Below, one piece after another: positions 7,056 to 14,474 of a stretch of DNA of 15,037 bases (the first letter of the stretch is position 1; the number at the start of each line of letters is the position of its first letter). Source of the DNA: Fibrobacter sp. (GTDB taxonomy: Bacteria; Fibrobacterota; Fibrobacteria; Fibrobacterales; Fibrobacteraceae); assembly GCA_017520105.1 (NCBI GenBank), contig JAFWRL010000144.1, forward strand, positions 1 through 15,037. The letters run 5' to 3'. The position numbers and the translations under genes were made by a program. The notes under the pieces were generated by a model. That model searched no databases and was not told the DNA's origin. It saw only the letters and a program-made list of their open reading frames with translations.

Positions 7056-7061
7056 TATATT
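7056..7061 (+). promoter_or_regulatory. Putative -10 element of the first HD-GYP regulator gene
   Basis: TATATT 26 bases before the ATG at 7088, with ribosome binding site AAGGAA (7075-7080) between. The -35 region is AT-rich without a clear match. Confidence 0.4.
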
Positions 7062-7087
7062 GTTTTGGGATAAAAAGGAACACGGAC

Positions 7088-8605
7088 ATGGATGAAAAGC
7101 GCCCTCTTATACTTATTGTTGACGATGTGGCCTTGAACAGAACATTGCTGTCCGACGTTCTCCGTGACAAATACGATATTCTTGAAGCCAAAAACGGCAA
7201 CGAAGCACTCATTTTCCTGAGAGAGAAAACCTACGAAATCGCCCTGGTGCTTCTCGACATGGTCATGCCCGAAAAAGACGGCATGGAAGTCCTTTCCATC
7301 ATGAACAAGAACGGCTGGATTAAAGAAATTCCGGTCATCATGATTTCGGTGGAAAATTCCCATTCGCTCATCGAAGGTGCGTATTCGCTCGGCGTCACCG
7401 ATTTTATCGAGCGGCCGTTCGACGAGATGGTCCTCATGAACCGAGTCACCAACACCATCCGCCTCTACACGAAACAGAAAAAACTTTCGGACTTGGTCCT
7501 AAGCCAGATTTACGAAAAGACGCGCAACAACAGCATGATGGTGACCATGCTGAGCCATGTCGTCGAGTTCCGCAATGGCGAAAGCGGACTCCACATCCTG
7601 CACATCAACACCATCACAGAAATGCTCCTACGCGAGCTCCTACGTCGAAGCGACAAGTACAAAATCAACAGGGACGACATCGGCATTATCAGTACGGCAT
7701 CGTCCATGCACGACATCGGAAAGATCACCATCCCCGATTCCATTTTAAACAAGCCGGGCAGGCTCACTCCCGAAGAATTCAACATAATGAAAGGGCATAC
7801 CATCAACTGCGCCCAGATGCTTAATGCCGTACCTCTCGGGAAAAAAGAGCCGCTGATGAAATACGCCTACGAAATATGCCGCTGGCACCACGAACGCTTC
7901 GACGGACGCGGATACCCGGACGGGCTCAAGGGCGACGAAATCCCGATAGCGGCCCAGATAGTCTCGATTGCAGACGTCTATGACGCACTTACGAGCGAAC
8001 GCTGCTACAAAAAAGCCTACACCCACGAGAAGGCTCTCGAGATGATCAACAATAAGGAATGCGGCGTTTTCAACCCGCTCCTAATAGAATGTCTCAACGC
8101 CATCGCGGACAAGCTCGTCCATTCGCTGCAAACATTCGACTGGGACAGGCAGGCCGACAAGGATTTCTTCTACATCGCCGATTCCATGATGAAGGACAAG
8201 AATCACCCCATATACAACCAGGCTTTCCAGCAATTCATCAACGAACGCAAGAAAAGCAATTTCTTCGAGTCCATGCTAGACGGCATTTTGTTTGAATACA
8301 CCTATACCCCGTCCATCATGAAATTTTCCCCAACCGCAGCAAAGAAACTCGGACTTCCAAAGACAATCACCGAAGACGACGAAACACAAATATCAGGCAT
8401 CCGTAACGACAACTGGAAAAAAATAAAGAATCTTCTACAAAATCACCCGGTCCTTGAAGATGGTCTCATCCTCACCCGGATACACCTTTTCATAGACGGC
8501 AAAGACGTCCCCTGCCAAGTTTCGTATATTCAAATATGGAAAGGAAATATCAAGAACAACCCCACCCTTTCATCTGTCTATGGGCATATCGACGTTTTAA
8601 AATAA
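7088..8605 (+). CDS. Response regulator: receiver + HD-GYP + PAS-like C-terminal domain
   Basis: 505 residues, cytoplasmic. Receiver domain 6-125: acidic pair D12/D13, phosphoacceptor D57 in VLLDMVMPEKDG, switch residue S87; the usual conserved Lys before Pro is Arg (R109 in FIERPFD). HD-GYP domain about 145-345: H169 in GESGLH, H208-D209 in MHDIGKITIPD, H237, H267-H268 in RWHHERFDGRGYPDG, GYP at 275-277 and D296 in ADVYDAL. All expected metal ligands are present, so it should hydrolyse cyclic di-GMP, under phosphorylation control. Residues about 385-505 form an extra domain (FFESMLDGILFEYTY, then ...FSPTAAKKLGLP...) that looks like a PAS fold; its ligand is unknown. The start aligns exactly with that of its paralogue at 12827. 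The stop overlaps the ribosome binding site of the Hpt gene 11 bases on, so the two form an operon and probably a relay. Confidence 0.93.
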   Translation: MDEKRPLILIVDDVALNRTLLSDVLRDKYDILEAKNGNEALIFLREKTYEIALVLLDMVMPEKDGMEVLSIMNKNGWIKEIPVIMISVENSHSLIEGAYSLGVTDFIERPFDEMVLMNRVTNTIRLYTKQKKLSDLVLSQIYEKTRNNSMMVTMLSHVVEFRNGESGLHILHINTITEMLLRELLRRSDKYKINRDDIGIISTASSMHDIGKITIPDSILNKPGRLTPEEFNIMKGHTINCAQMLNAVPLGKKEPLMKYAYEICRWHHERFDGRGYPDGLKGDEIPIAAQIVSIADVYDALTSERCYKKAYTHEKALEMINNKECGVFNPLLIECLNAIADKLVHSLQTFDWDRQADKDFFYIADSMMKDKNHPIYNQAFQQFINERKKSNFFESMLDGILFEYTYTPSIMKFSPTAAKKLGLPKTITEDDETQISGIRNDNWKKIKNLLQNHPVLEDGLILTRIHLFIDGKDVPCQVSYIQIWKGNIKNNPTLSSVYGHIDVLK

Positions 8606-8616
8606 AGGAAATTTTT

Positions 8617-8967
8617 ATGACACTTTTCGAATTTTACAGTTCCCTTGGTGAATCATTTGACGATGTCCTTAGCAGGCTCCGCCTGGAATCGCGCATTGCA
8701 AAGTACCTTGGGCTTTTCCTCAACGACCCTAGTTTTGGCGAGCTCAAGAACGCTTTTGACAATAATGATGCCAAGACAGCGTTTCGCGCAGCGCACACAT
8801 TAAAAGGCGTCGCGGCTAATCTCGGATTGAGCAAGCTTGCAAGTTCAAGCAGCGATTTGACCGAAAACTTGAGGCCGGGTTCTTTTACCGCAAAATCGCA
8901 GGACCTTCTGGAACAGGTTGAACTGGATTATATTGCCGCCATCGCCGGAATAAAACAGTTGAGCTAA
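8617..8967 (+). CDS. Histidine phosphotransfer (Hpt) protein
   Basis: 116 residues from the ATG at 8617, with AAAGGAA (8604-8610) 6 bases upstream; a longer upstream frame lacks such a site. The four-helix Hpt domain fills the protein. The phosphoaccepting residue is H60 in [14 protein letters not shown], the diagnostic family motif. It should carry phosphate between the receiver of a hybrid kinase and a response regulator receiver. It follows the receiver-HD-GYP gene after 11 bases and converges on the hybrid kinase gene, which is the obvious donor. Its stop codon (8965-8967) overlaps the kinase stop codon on the other strand, so there is no terminator between them. Confidence 0.93.
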   Translation: MTLFEFYSSLGESFDDVLSRLRLESRIAKYLGLFLNDPSFGELKNAFDNNDAKTAFRAAHTLKGVAANLGLSKLASSSSDLTENLRPGSFTAKSQDLLEQVELDYIAAIAGIKQLS

Positions 8968-9560
8968 TGCAAGAATTTCTTCAGCGCGTCTTCGAGTTGC
9001 GCCACGACAATCGGCTTGGACAAGTGTCCATCCATCCCAGCCTCTAGCGACTTATGACGGTCCTCGTCAAAGGCATTTGCAGACAAAGCAATAATCGGAA
9101 TATGCTTGTCCGGGAACATCGCTCGAATCGTCCGCGTTGATTCGAAACCGTCCATCACCGGCATCTGGATATCCATCAAGATACAACCGTAATAATCGGG
9201 ACCATTCTTTTTCAGGAGTTCAACCGCAACGGAACCATCCTGTGCAGATTCCACAACGATTCCAGCACTTTCAAGAATGTCCCTTGATATTTCGAGATTC
9301 AAGTCGTTGTCTTCGACGACGAGAACTTTGAAACCTTCGAAGGAAATCGATTCTTTTTCGGAATGGCAAAAACGGACCTGTTCCACAGCTTCCGGATTTT
9401 CCTGCAACCGCAACGGCACGCGAATCGTAAACGTAGAACCGCGGCCCACTTCGCTCTTGACATCGATGGTTCCTTCCATCATGTCGATGATGCGCTTGGA
9501 AATGGCAAGGCCGAGGCCAGTTCCCTGCTGCTTGCTGACCGTCGAAGTTCTTTCGCGTGA
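8964..9560 (-). pseudogene. Detached 3' part of the hybrid histidine kinase: end of ATPase domain and receiver
   Basis: This is the C-terminal part of the kinase gene that starts at 11344, one frame off because of a missing base near 9560-9562. It first encodes [20 protein letters not shown], the end of the HATPase domain with its G2 box, then [12 protein letters not shown]. It then encodes a full receiver domain: [10 protein letters not shown], phosphoacceptor Asp in [11 protein letters not shown] (about residue 725 of the repaired protein), Ser in IALSAN and Lys in HLSKPI. The first ATG in this frame (9482) would start after the G2 box and give a 172-residue receiver-only protein, without a good ribosome binding site. 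In the intact kinase this receiver would pass phosphate to the Hpt protein encoded opposite. The TAG stop (8966-8964) overlaps the Hpt stop by three bases. Confidence 0.85.
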
Positions 9561-11344
9561 AATTCGTTGAAAAGGTGTTTCTGGTATTCCTCGCTCATGC
9601 CAATGCCGGTGTCACTAACAACAAATTCATACATACCGTAGCCTTCGCGGTCCGACGGTATCTGCCGCACATCGACCGAGACGAACCCGCCCGAAGGAGT
9701 GTATTTCACGGCATTCGAGGCTATATTGATGAGCACTTGGTTCAATCGCAGAAAATCGACATAGACATAGCGGTCTTGGATATCGTGACGTACAAACTGA
9801 AAGCCCACGTTCTTCTTTTCGGCGAGCGATTTTAGCATGGGAACATAGTCTTCGCCACTTTCGTCGATGTTAATGGGGTTCAAGTCCAGTTCCACCTTGC
9901 CGCTTTCGATGCGCGACATATCCAGCACATCGTTGACCAACGACAGAAGGTGTTCACTCGAGAGTTTGGACTTACCCAGGCAATCCAGCGCCTTGCCCTT
10001 GTCTTCGATATTCTTGATGGCCATGTCAGTAAAGCCAATCATCGCATTTAGCGGCGTACGGATATCGTGCGACATGTTGAAAAGGAACGCGCTCTTCGCC
10101 TTGTTCGCCAGTTCCGCTTTTTCGAGGTTCGACATTTCGCGTTTGGTCTCAGCATCGACACTGTGGAAGCCGGCAATTACATGATTTTTAAAATTTTCAT
10201 CCTTGACGAACTTAATTTGATAGTAAATGTCTTCGTCATTGATCTGCAACCTGAAGTTGACAAAGTACAAGTGTTCCTTATCGACCATTTCAAGAACCTT
10301 GGCCGGTTCTGTTGCGATGCAGAACGCCTCGCGGTCCGCCGGATGCACAAGGGTATTGACAAGGACTTCCAAACGTGTCCCAAAATTATTGATTCTGGAC
10401 CAGCCGGGGATGTACTTTTCGAACAAAGGGTCAAAGCGATAATGCGCCTCGGCAAGAGTCCCGTAATCGACATAGACAACACAGCCAAAGTCATCGGACA
10501 GGCCGGAAATCACAGCCATGTCGCGGTTCGCAACCGCTTGGCGTTCGGCCTTCGCGGTCTCCTCTTCATCGACGTTTTCAAGAGTCACGACGATGTGGTT
10601 GTCGGAATCGGGAGTCTTTGCGGCCTTCAAACGGTAAAACACCGATTGTCCGTCAATCAAGAAACGGAACGCTACAGACACCGCCCTATCGTTTTCCAAG
10701 GCGTTCAACAAATTGTCTTTACAAATAAAATTCCTGACCGCACTCCAGTCGTCACGAACAACAACCTTTTCTAGCGCCAGTTCAAGCCCTTCAAAAAAAT
10801 CCTGGCTCATTTTGGCATCGAGCGTCTTCATGACTCCCTGGGCGCTAAATTCAATAAAGGAATTGTCTTCGATATTGACATAGTAAATGTTGTCAAAGCC
10901 ATCGCCCAGCGTATTCGCGATATCGGAATACTGGTCCAGTTCTTGCAAATGTATTTTGAAATCAATTTGCTCGGTCACGTCAACGCCGCAACCTTCTAGA
11001 CGAACGCCCTGCGTATATTCGTTATTGCGGCCCCCATGGCTCCTGATGAAAATAATTCCACGGGACTGGTGATTCCAAGCGTATTCCAGTTCTGACATTT
11101 CACCGCGAGTCATTTGCTCGATAGATTCGGCAAACGCTTCATAATACGAAAGGTCAATGTTATTGCACCATAAGTTATAGAGATCTTCGGGGAGCGTTTC
11201 TTCGGGTAAACCTAAAATCTGGAGAAAGGCTTTATCGGCATACATTCTAGGAGGCTTGCCACTGTCAAGCTCAATCGACCATAGGCCAACACCCGCACTC
11301 GAAAGGAGTGCATGCGTCAAGTCCGAAGTCTCGAGGCAATCCAT
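9479..11344 (-). CDS. PAS-rich hybrid sensor histidine kinase, frameshifted before the G2 box
   Basis: The ATG at 11344 has AGGAG (11357-11353) 8 bases upstream. As written it gives 621 residues, of which the last 26 or so are out of frame. The repaired gene (8964-11344) would encode about 793. There is no membrane segment, so it senses in the cytoplasm. A PAS_3-like domain covers about 15-125 ([12 protein letters not shown] ... GCGVDVTEQ). Two further PAS-like units cover about 140-255 and 280-395. The HisKA dimerisation domain has H426 in [18 protein letters not shown]. HATPase shows an N box ([14 protein letters not shown]540/N544) and a G1 box (SDTGIGM, D578), then LFNEF at 591-595. After that the frame changes. 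Lacking the G2 box, the encoded product is unlikely to be an active kinase. It is monocistronic with its own promoter, and convergent with the Hpt gene. Confidence 0.88.
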   Translation of the reverse strand: MDCLETSDLTHALLSSAGVGLWSIELDSGKPPRMYADKAFLQILGLPEETLPEDLYNLWCNNIDLSYYEAFAESIEQMTRGEMSELEYAWNHQSRGIIFIRSHGGRNNEYTQGVRLEGCGVDVTEQIDFKIHLQELDQYSDIANTLGDGFDNIYYVNIEDNSFIEFSAQGVMKTLDAKMSQDFFEGLELALEKVVVRDDWSAVRNFICKDNLLNALENDRAVSVAFRFLIDGQSVFYRLKAAKTPDSDNHIVVTLENVDEEETAKAERQAVANRDMAVISGLSDDFGCVVYVDYGTLAEAHYRFDPLFEKYIPGWSRINNFGTRLEVLVNTLVHPADREAFCIATEPAKVLEMVDKEHLYFVNFRLQINDEDIYYQIKFVKDENFKNHVIAGFHSVDAETKREMSNLEKAELANKAKSAFLFNMSHDIRTPLNAMIGFTDMAIKNIEDKGKALDCLGKSKLSSEHLLSLVNDVLDMSRIESGKVELDLNPINIDESGEDYVPMLKSLAEKKNVGFQFVRHDIQDRYVYVDFLRLNQVLINIASNAVKYTPSGGFVSVDVRQIPSDREGYGMYEFVVSDTGIGMSEEYQKHLFNEFHAKELRRSASSRELASALPFPSASST

Positions 11345-11371
11345 GGTATTTTCTCCTACAAATTCTCACCA

Positions 11372-11391
11372 AACAACCCATTGCGGTTGTT
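11372..11391 (-). promoter_or_regulatory. Inverted repeat at the start of the kinase transcript
   Basis: AACAACC (11372-11378) and GGTTGTT (11385-11391) are perfectly complementary with a 6-base loop. The repeat begins 4 bases downstream of the -10 box, so it covers the expected transcription start and would form a 5' hairpin in the mRNA. It could be an operator or an mRNA-stability element. Confidence 0.4.
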
Positions 11392-11395
11392 CCCT

Positions 11396-11424
11396 AATAT
11401 AAAATACACTTATTTTTTTCAAAA
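11396..11424 (-). promoter_or_regulatory. Putative promoter of the hybrid kinase gene
   Basis: On the minus strand a TATATT -10 box (11401-11396) follows TTTTGA (11424-11419) after a 17-base spacer; TTGAAA (11422-11417) at 15 bases is an alternative -35. The leader is about 45 bases and includes a 7-bp inverted repeat. Confidence 0.4.
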
Positions 11425-11467
11425 CAAAGCCGAGCATCGACAAAAAAAGCTATTTAGAACGCTTTTA

Positions 11468-11495
11468 CTTAGTTACTAGTTAGTAGTTACTAGTG
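11468..11495. repeat. Short direct repeat AGTTACTAGT, 14-base period
   Basis: AGTTACTAGT occurs at 11471-11480 and again at 11485-11494, separated by TAGT. Each copy contains the palindrome ACTAGT. It lies next to the repeat-like element at 11515-11576 and may belong to the same intergenic repeat cluster. Confidence 0.6.
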
Positions 11496-11513
11496 GATGC
11501 AATAAGAACGTCT

Positions 11514-12746
11514 CTAGTTAGCAGTGGATCTTTCACGTTGTTCAGGATGACGCTCTTCACGGCTCACCGCTAACTGCCTACTTCTCTTACGCCAGATTTT
11601 GAATTCCATGTAAAGCGTGCTCACGGTATAGATAAAAATGAGCAGAAGAATGGTATTTTTCGGGCAGTTCAAGTTGCAAATGCCCCACGCAAACGTGATA
11701 ATGGGCAGGTGGATCAAATAAGGGTAGAACGAGGCGCGACCGACACGGCGCACGAGCGGGATGCAGAAGAACCACGCCAAAAAGCCCTTGCCCGAGAGAA
11801 GGCTCAGCACAAACATGCCGTAAATGAAAATCGGGAGGCTATGGTGCATAAAGTAATTGTAGCCAGGGTTCATGCCCGGACGCATAAGGAAAAGGCTCCC
11901 GTACAAAGCGAGGAGCAAAATCGCCTGCGCAAAGCCGCTCACGTAGTCTTTCTTGAGCCAATCGAAAACGCCCTCACTGTAAAGTCGGTAAAGTACCATG
12001 CCAAACAGATATTCAAAGACGCGCACCGGCGCAAACATGTGGAAAAAGCGGTACTTTGCATCAAAACCGCTAAACCAAAGATTGTTTGTGCAACCGAACA
12101 CGACCGCCCAGATGATTCCAGGAATAAAAACGGCACCGAACAACACCCAGAGCGTCCGGCGGTTCTGCCGAAACAGCCAACGGCTCACCCACGGCGTGAT
12201 GGCGTAGCAAAGGAAAAAGCTCGTCAACGACCACGAAGGCTCATTCAGCTTCATGCCCAAATCAGGAACGATGGACCACGTGAGCGTGAGATGCATAAGC
12301 AAGCTCCGCCATGGATGGAACATCTTCGAAAGCCCCGCCGCAGCGCAATCGCCGATTTCGGAAAAGCTAGGCACATGCGCATATCCGCTCATCTTGAACA
12401 CGACGACCACGAACATGAGGAGTGTCATGAAGAAGTGCAACCGGTAAAGCTTGGCAATGCGGCTGAACATAAAGGGAATCACGGGTATGCGGCGTTCCGG
12501 GTCGCTGAACTTGCTTGCAAAGAGGAACCCGGCAAGGACGTAAAAAATACCTGCAGCAAAGGCGGGAGCCGAAATAATAGGCATTAGCCACTTGCAGTCG
12601 GACAAGTAAGTAATAGCGCTAGAACTGCCCAAGTGGAGCATCACGATATTGAGGCTAGCCAACAGGCGCAGGCCGTCTATGGCGGGGAAGTAATTCGCTG
12701 GTTTCGGCATTTCGAAGTGAAAATTTAGAAAATTCACAGGGGACAT
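11514..12746 (-). CDS. Membrane O-acyltransferase, acyltransferase-3 (OafA/YrhL) family
   Basis: 410 residues with about ten hydrophobic segments, in the inner membrane. The family transfers acetyl or other acyl groups to sugars of surface polysaccharides or other extracytoplasmic acceptors. The N-terminal AIDGLRLLASLN...MLH holds the family R-x10-H motif (R27 and H38). NEPSWSLTSFFLCY matches the usual loop motif, and SFYPYLIHLPII the usual last-segment motif. The start is uncertain: the ATG at 12746 has a GGGG only 2 bases away, and the ATG at 12710 begins directly at MPKPANYFPAIDG but lacks a ribosome binding site. The last 20 or so residues (RQLAVSREERHPEQRERS...) are hydrophilic and encoded by a repeat-like DNA element, so the original end was probably earlier. 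Acceptor unknown. It is divergent from the second HD-GYP gene across a shared 80-base promoter region. Confidence 0.88.
   Translation of the reverse strand: MSPVNFLNFHFEMPKPANYFPAIDGLRLLASLNIVMLHLGSSSAITYLSDCKWLMPIISAPAFAAGIFYVLAGFLFASKFSDPERRIPVIPFMFSRIAKLYRLHFFMTLLMFVVVVFKMSGYAHVPSFSEIGDCAAAGLSKMFHPWRSLLMHLTLTWSIVPDLGMKLNEPSWSLTSFFLCYAITPWVSRWLFRQNRRTLWVLFGAVFIPGIIWAVVFGCTNNLWFSGFDAKYRFFHMFAPVRVFEYLFGMVLYRLYSEGVFDWLKKDYVSGFAQAILLLALYGSLFLMRPGMNPGYNYFMHHSLPIFIYGMFVLSLLSGKGFLAWFFCIPLVRRVGRASFYPYLIHLPIITFAWGICNLNCPKNTILLLIFIYTVSTLYMEFKIWRKRSRQLAVSREERHPEQRERSTAN
11515..11576. repeat. Repeat-like element forming the 3' end of the acyltransferase gene
   Basis: AGTTAGC (11516-11522) and GCTAACT (11569-11575) are perfect inverted ends. 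Between them the minus strand reads CGTCATCCTGAACAACGTG and AAAGATCC (within 11555-11526). This resembles the dispersed CGTCATCCTGAGCGAAGCGA-type intergenic repeats known in many bacteria. It supplies the stop codon and last codons of the acyltransferase. Confidence 0.55.
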
Positions 12747-12778
12747 CGCCCCTTTTGCGACTTTTTTCTTAAATTAAA

Positions 12779-12819
12779 AATATACCGGCACCCGGTACTA
12801 AGAATCGAGAAAATATACA
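12779..12819. promoter_or_regulatory. Divergent promoter region with central palindrome
   Basis: The minus strand has TATATT (12784-12779), 32 bases before the acyltransferase ATG. The + strand has TATACA (12814-12819), 7 bases before the HD-GYP ATG. Between them lies a palindrome, TACCGG-CAC-CCGGTA (12783-12797), which overlaps the minus -10 and sits at the -35 position of the + promoter. One regulator binding here could control both genes. No clear -35 boxes are seen. Confidence 0.4.
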
Positions 12820-12826
12820 TCTGACC

Positions 12827-14350
12827 ATGAGCAATAAGCAGGCAAGAATTTTAATTGTCGATGACGACGCCATGAACAGATCCATTCTTTCGGACCTGCT
12901 CTGCGACGAATACGACATTATCGAAGCCAAGGATGGAGACGAGGCGATTCAAATTCTCGAGAAAAAAGCAAAAGACATTACGCTTGTTTTACTGGACATC
13001 GTCATGCCTGGACGCGACGGACTGGAAGTCCTTGAAGTCATGAACGAAAAAGGTTGGATCAAGGGAACTCCGGTCGTCATGATTTCTGCCGAAACGGGCT
13101 GTGCACAAGTGGGAAAGGCTTTTTCACTGGGTGTCACAGATTTCATTTACCGTCCGTTCGACCAGATGATTGTCCAAACCCGGGTCCGCAATACTATCCG
13201 CCTTTACGTCAAGCAGATGCAGCTGTCCGAGCTGGTTACAAATAAAATATATGAAAGGACCCGGAACAGCGACATGCTGATTTCCATTTTAAGCCATATT
13301 GTAGAATTCCGCAATGGCGAAAGTGGGCAACACATCTGGCACATCACGATGCTTACCGACATTCTTCTCCGGGCCCTGCTCAAGCGCACCAACGAATACA
13401 ACATCACCGAAGAAGACATCAATACCATCGCGACTGCATCGGCAATGCACGACATCGGGAAAATTACGATTCCCGACGAGATTCTGAACAAGCCCGGATG
13501 GCTGACTGCGGAAGAATTCGAAATCATGAAACAGCACACCGTGAACGGCGCCAGGATGCTCGAAGGCATGCAGTTCTTCAAGAACGAGTCGTTGATGAGG
13601 TTCACCTACGAAATTTGCAGATGGCATCATGAACGCTGGAACGGGAAAGGCTACCCCGATGGGCTCCAAGGAAACGACATCCCCATCGCCGCACAAATAG
13701 TCTCTATCGCCGACGTCTATGACGCTCTGACAAACGAACGCTGCTACAAAGAAGCGTACTCCCACGAAAAAGCGCTCAACATGATCCGCAACAACAAATG
13801 TGGAGTCTTCAACCCGTTGCTTTTGGAATGCCTGAACGATGTCGCCGACAGTTTACCTACCGAGATGAGCGAAAAAGACAGCGGTCGATTGAGCGATGAT
13901 AACTTTACCAAAATCGCACGATTTTTCTTTGAAAACGACGGAGAAATTCCGGACGACTTTGTGCTTCAGCGATACAACAACGAACATAAAAAAAGCAAGT
14001 TTTTCGAGTCTTTCCAAAAAGGGATTGTTTTCGAATACACGTATGGTCCATCCGTACTGAAACTATCTCCCAACGGGGCCAAAATTCTCGACGCTCCGCA
14101 GATTATGGTAGAACCGGAAAGGAAGCGCTTATTCTGGGACACCTTCGGACGGGACAACTGGAACAGTTTTTCAAAGTTGCTGTTCGATTCGTTGCATACA
14201 AACGATTCATTCCATTTCAACTGCAACCTTACAATCAAAGGCCATAAGAGACCCTGCGTCATTAAGGCCATGCAGACATGGAACAGGATTGATTCAGAAA
14301 ACCCGTTGCTGGAATCCCTTTACGGATGCGTAGAATTCCTTGACAAATAA
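12827..14350 (+). CDS. Response regulator: receiver + HD-GYP + PAS-like C-terminal domain (paralogue)
   Basis: 507 residues, collinear without gaps with the 7088 protein to about residue 430. Receiver: D12/D13, phosphoacceptor D57 in VLLDIVMPGRDG, S87, and again Arg (R109 in FIYRPFD) for the usual Lys. HD-GYP ligands sit at identical positions: H169, H208-D209, H237, H267-H268, GYP 275-277 and D296. It should also degrade cyclic di-GMP. The C-terminal domain (about 385-507: FFESFQKGIVFEYTY, LKLSPNGAKIL, CVIKAMQTWN) is conserved in layout but more divergent, as expected for a sensing domain with a different input. No Hpt gene follows it, so it may share the Hpt and kinase or use others. No good ribosome binding site is visible and a possible -10 lies only 7 bases before the ATG, so the mRNA may be leaderless. 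The start is supported by alignment with the paralogue. Confidence 0.93.
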   Translation: MSNKQARILIVDDDAMNRSILSDLLCDEYDIIEAKDGDEAIQILEKKAKDITLVLLDIVMPGRDGLEVLEVMNEKGWIKGTPVVMISAETGCAQVGKAFSLGVTDFIYRPFDQMIVQTRVRNTIRLYVKQMQLSELVTNKIYERTRNSDMLISILSHIVEFRNGESGQHIWHITMLTDILLRALLKRTNEYNITEEDINTIATASAMHDIGKITIPDEILNKPGWLTAEEFEIMKQHTVNGARMLEGMQFFKNESLMRFTYEICRWHHERWNGKGYPDGLQGNDIPIAAQIVSIADVYDALTNERCYKEAYSHEKALNMIRNNKCGVFNPLLLECLNDVADSLPTEMSEKDSGRLSDDNFTKIARFFFENDGEIPDDFVLQRYNNEHKKSKFFESFQKGIVFEYTYGPSVLKLSPNGAKILDAPQIMVEPERKRLFWDTFGRDNWNSFSKLLFDSLHTNDSFHFNCNLTIKGHKRPCVIKAMQTWNRIDSENPLLESLYGCVEFLDK

Positions 14351-14395
14351 ACTATCCTGTAGAAAGTGCATGACTTCATTTTCACCGAACAAAAG

Positions 14396-14423
14396 AGCCT
14401 TCGAGAATCACCTCGAAGGCTTT
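14396..14423. terminator. Terminator hairpin between convergent genes
   Basis: A perfect 10-bp stem, AGCCTTCGAG (14396-14405) with CTCGAAGGCT (14412-14421), has a 6-base loop AATCAC. Only three T follow on the + strand and four T after one C on the minus strand, so it is a modest terminator. It lies between the HD-GYP stop (14350) and the CBM6 gene stop (14475) and can serve both. Confidence 0.7.
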
Positions 14424-14474
14424 GGGGTATTTAAGCTTCCCTTGGACTAGGGAAACTATGGATTAGGAATTCTT

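Noticed and set aside
9555..9566. Programmed -1 frameshifting in the kinase gene
   Set aside because: The site CGAATTT does not fit an X XXY YYZ slippery heptamer, and I saw no clear downstream pseudoknot; a plain one-base deletion is simpler.
11468..11576. Possible CRISPR-like or phage attachment repeats
   Set aside because: Repeats are short (10 bases), without regular spacers, cas genes, integrase or tRNA nearby.
11709..12587. 292-codon + strand frame opposite the acyltransferase
   Set aside because: Its translation is rich in Lys, His, Glu and Arg, the mirror of hydrophobic codons on the other strand; no domain seen.
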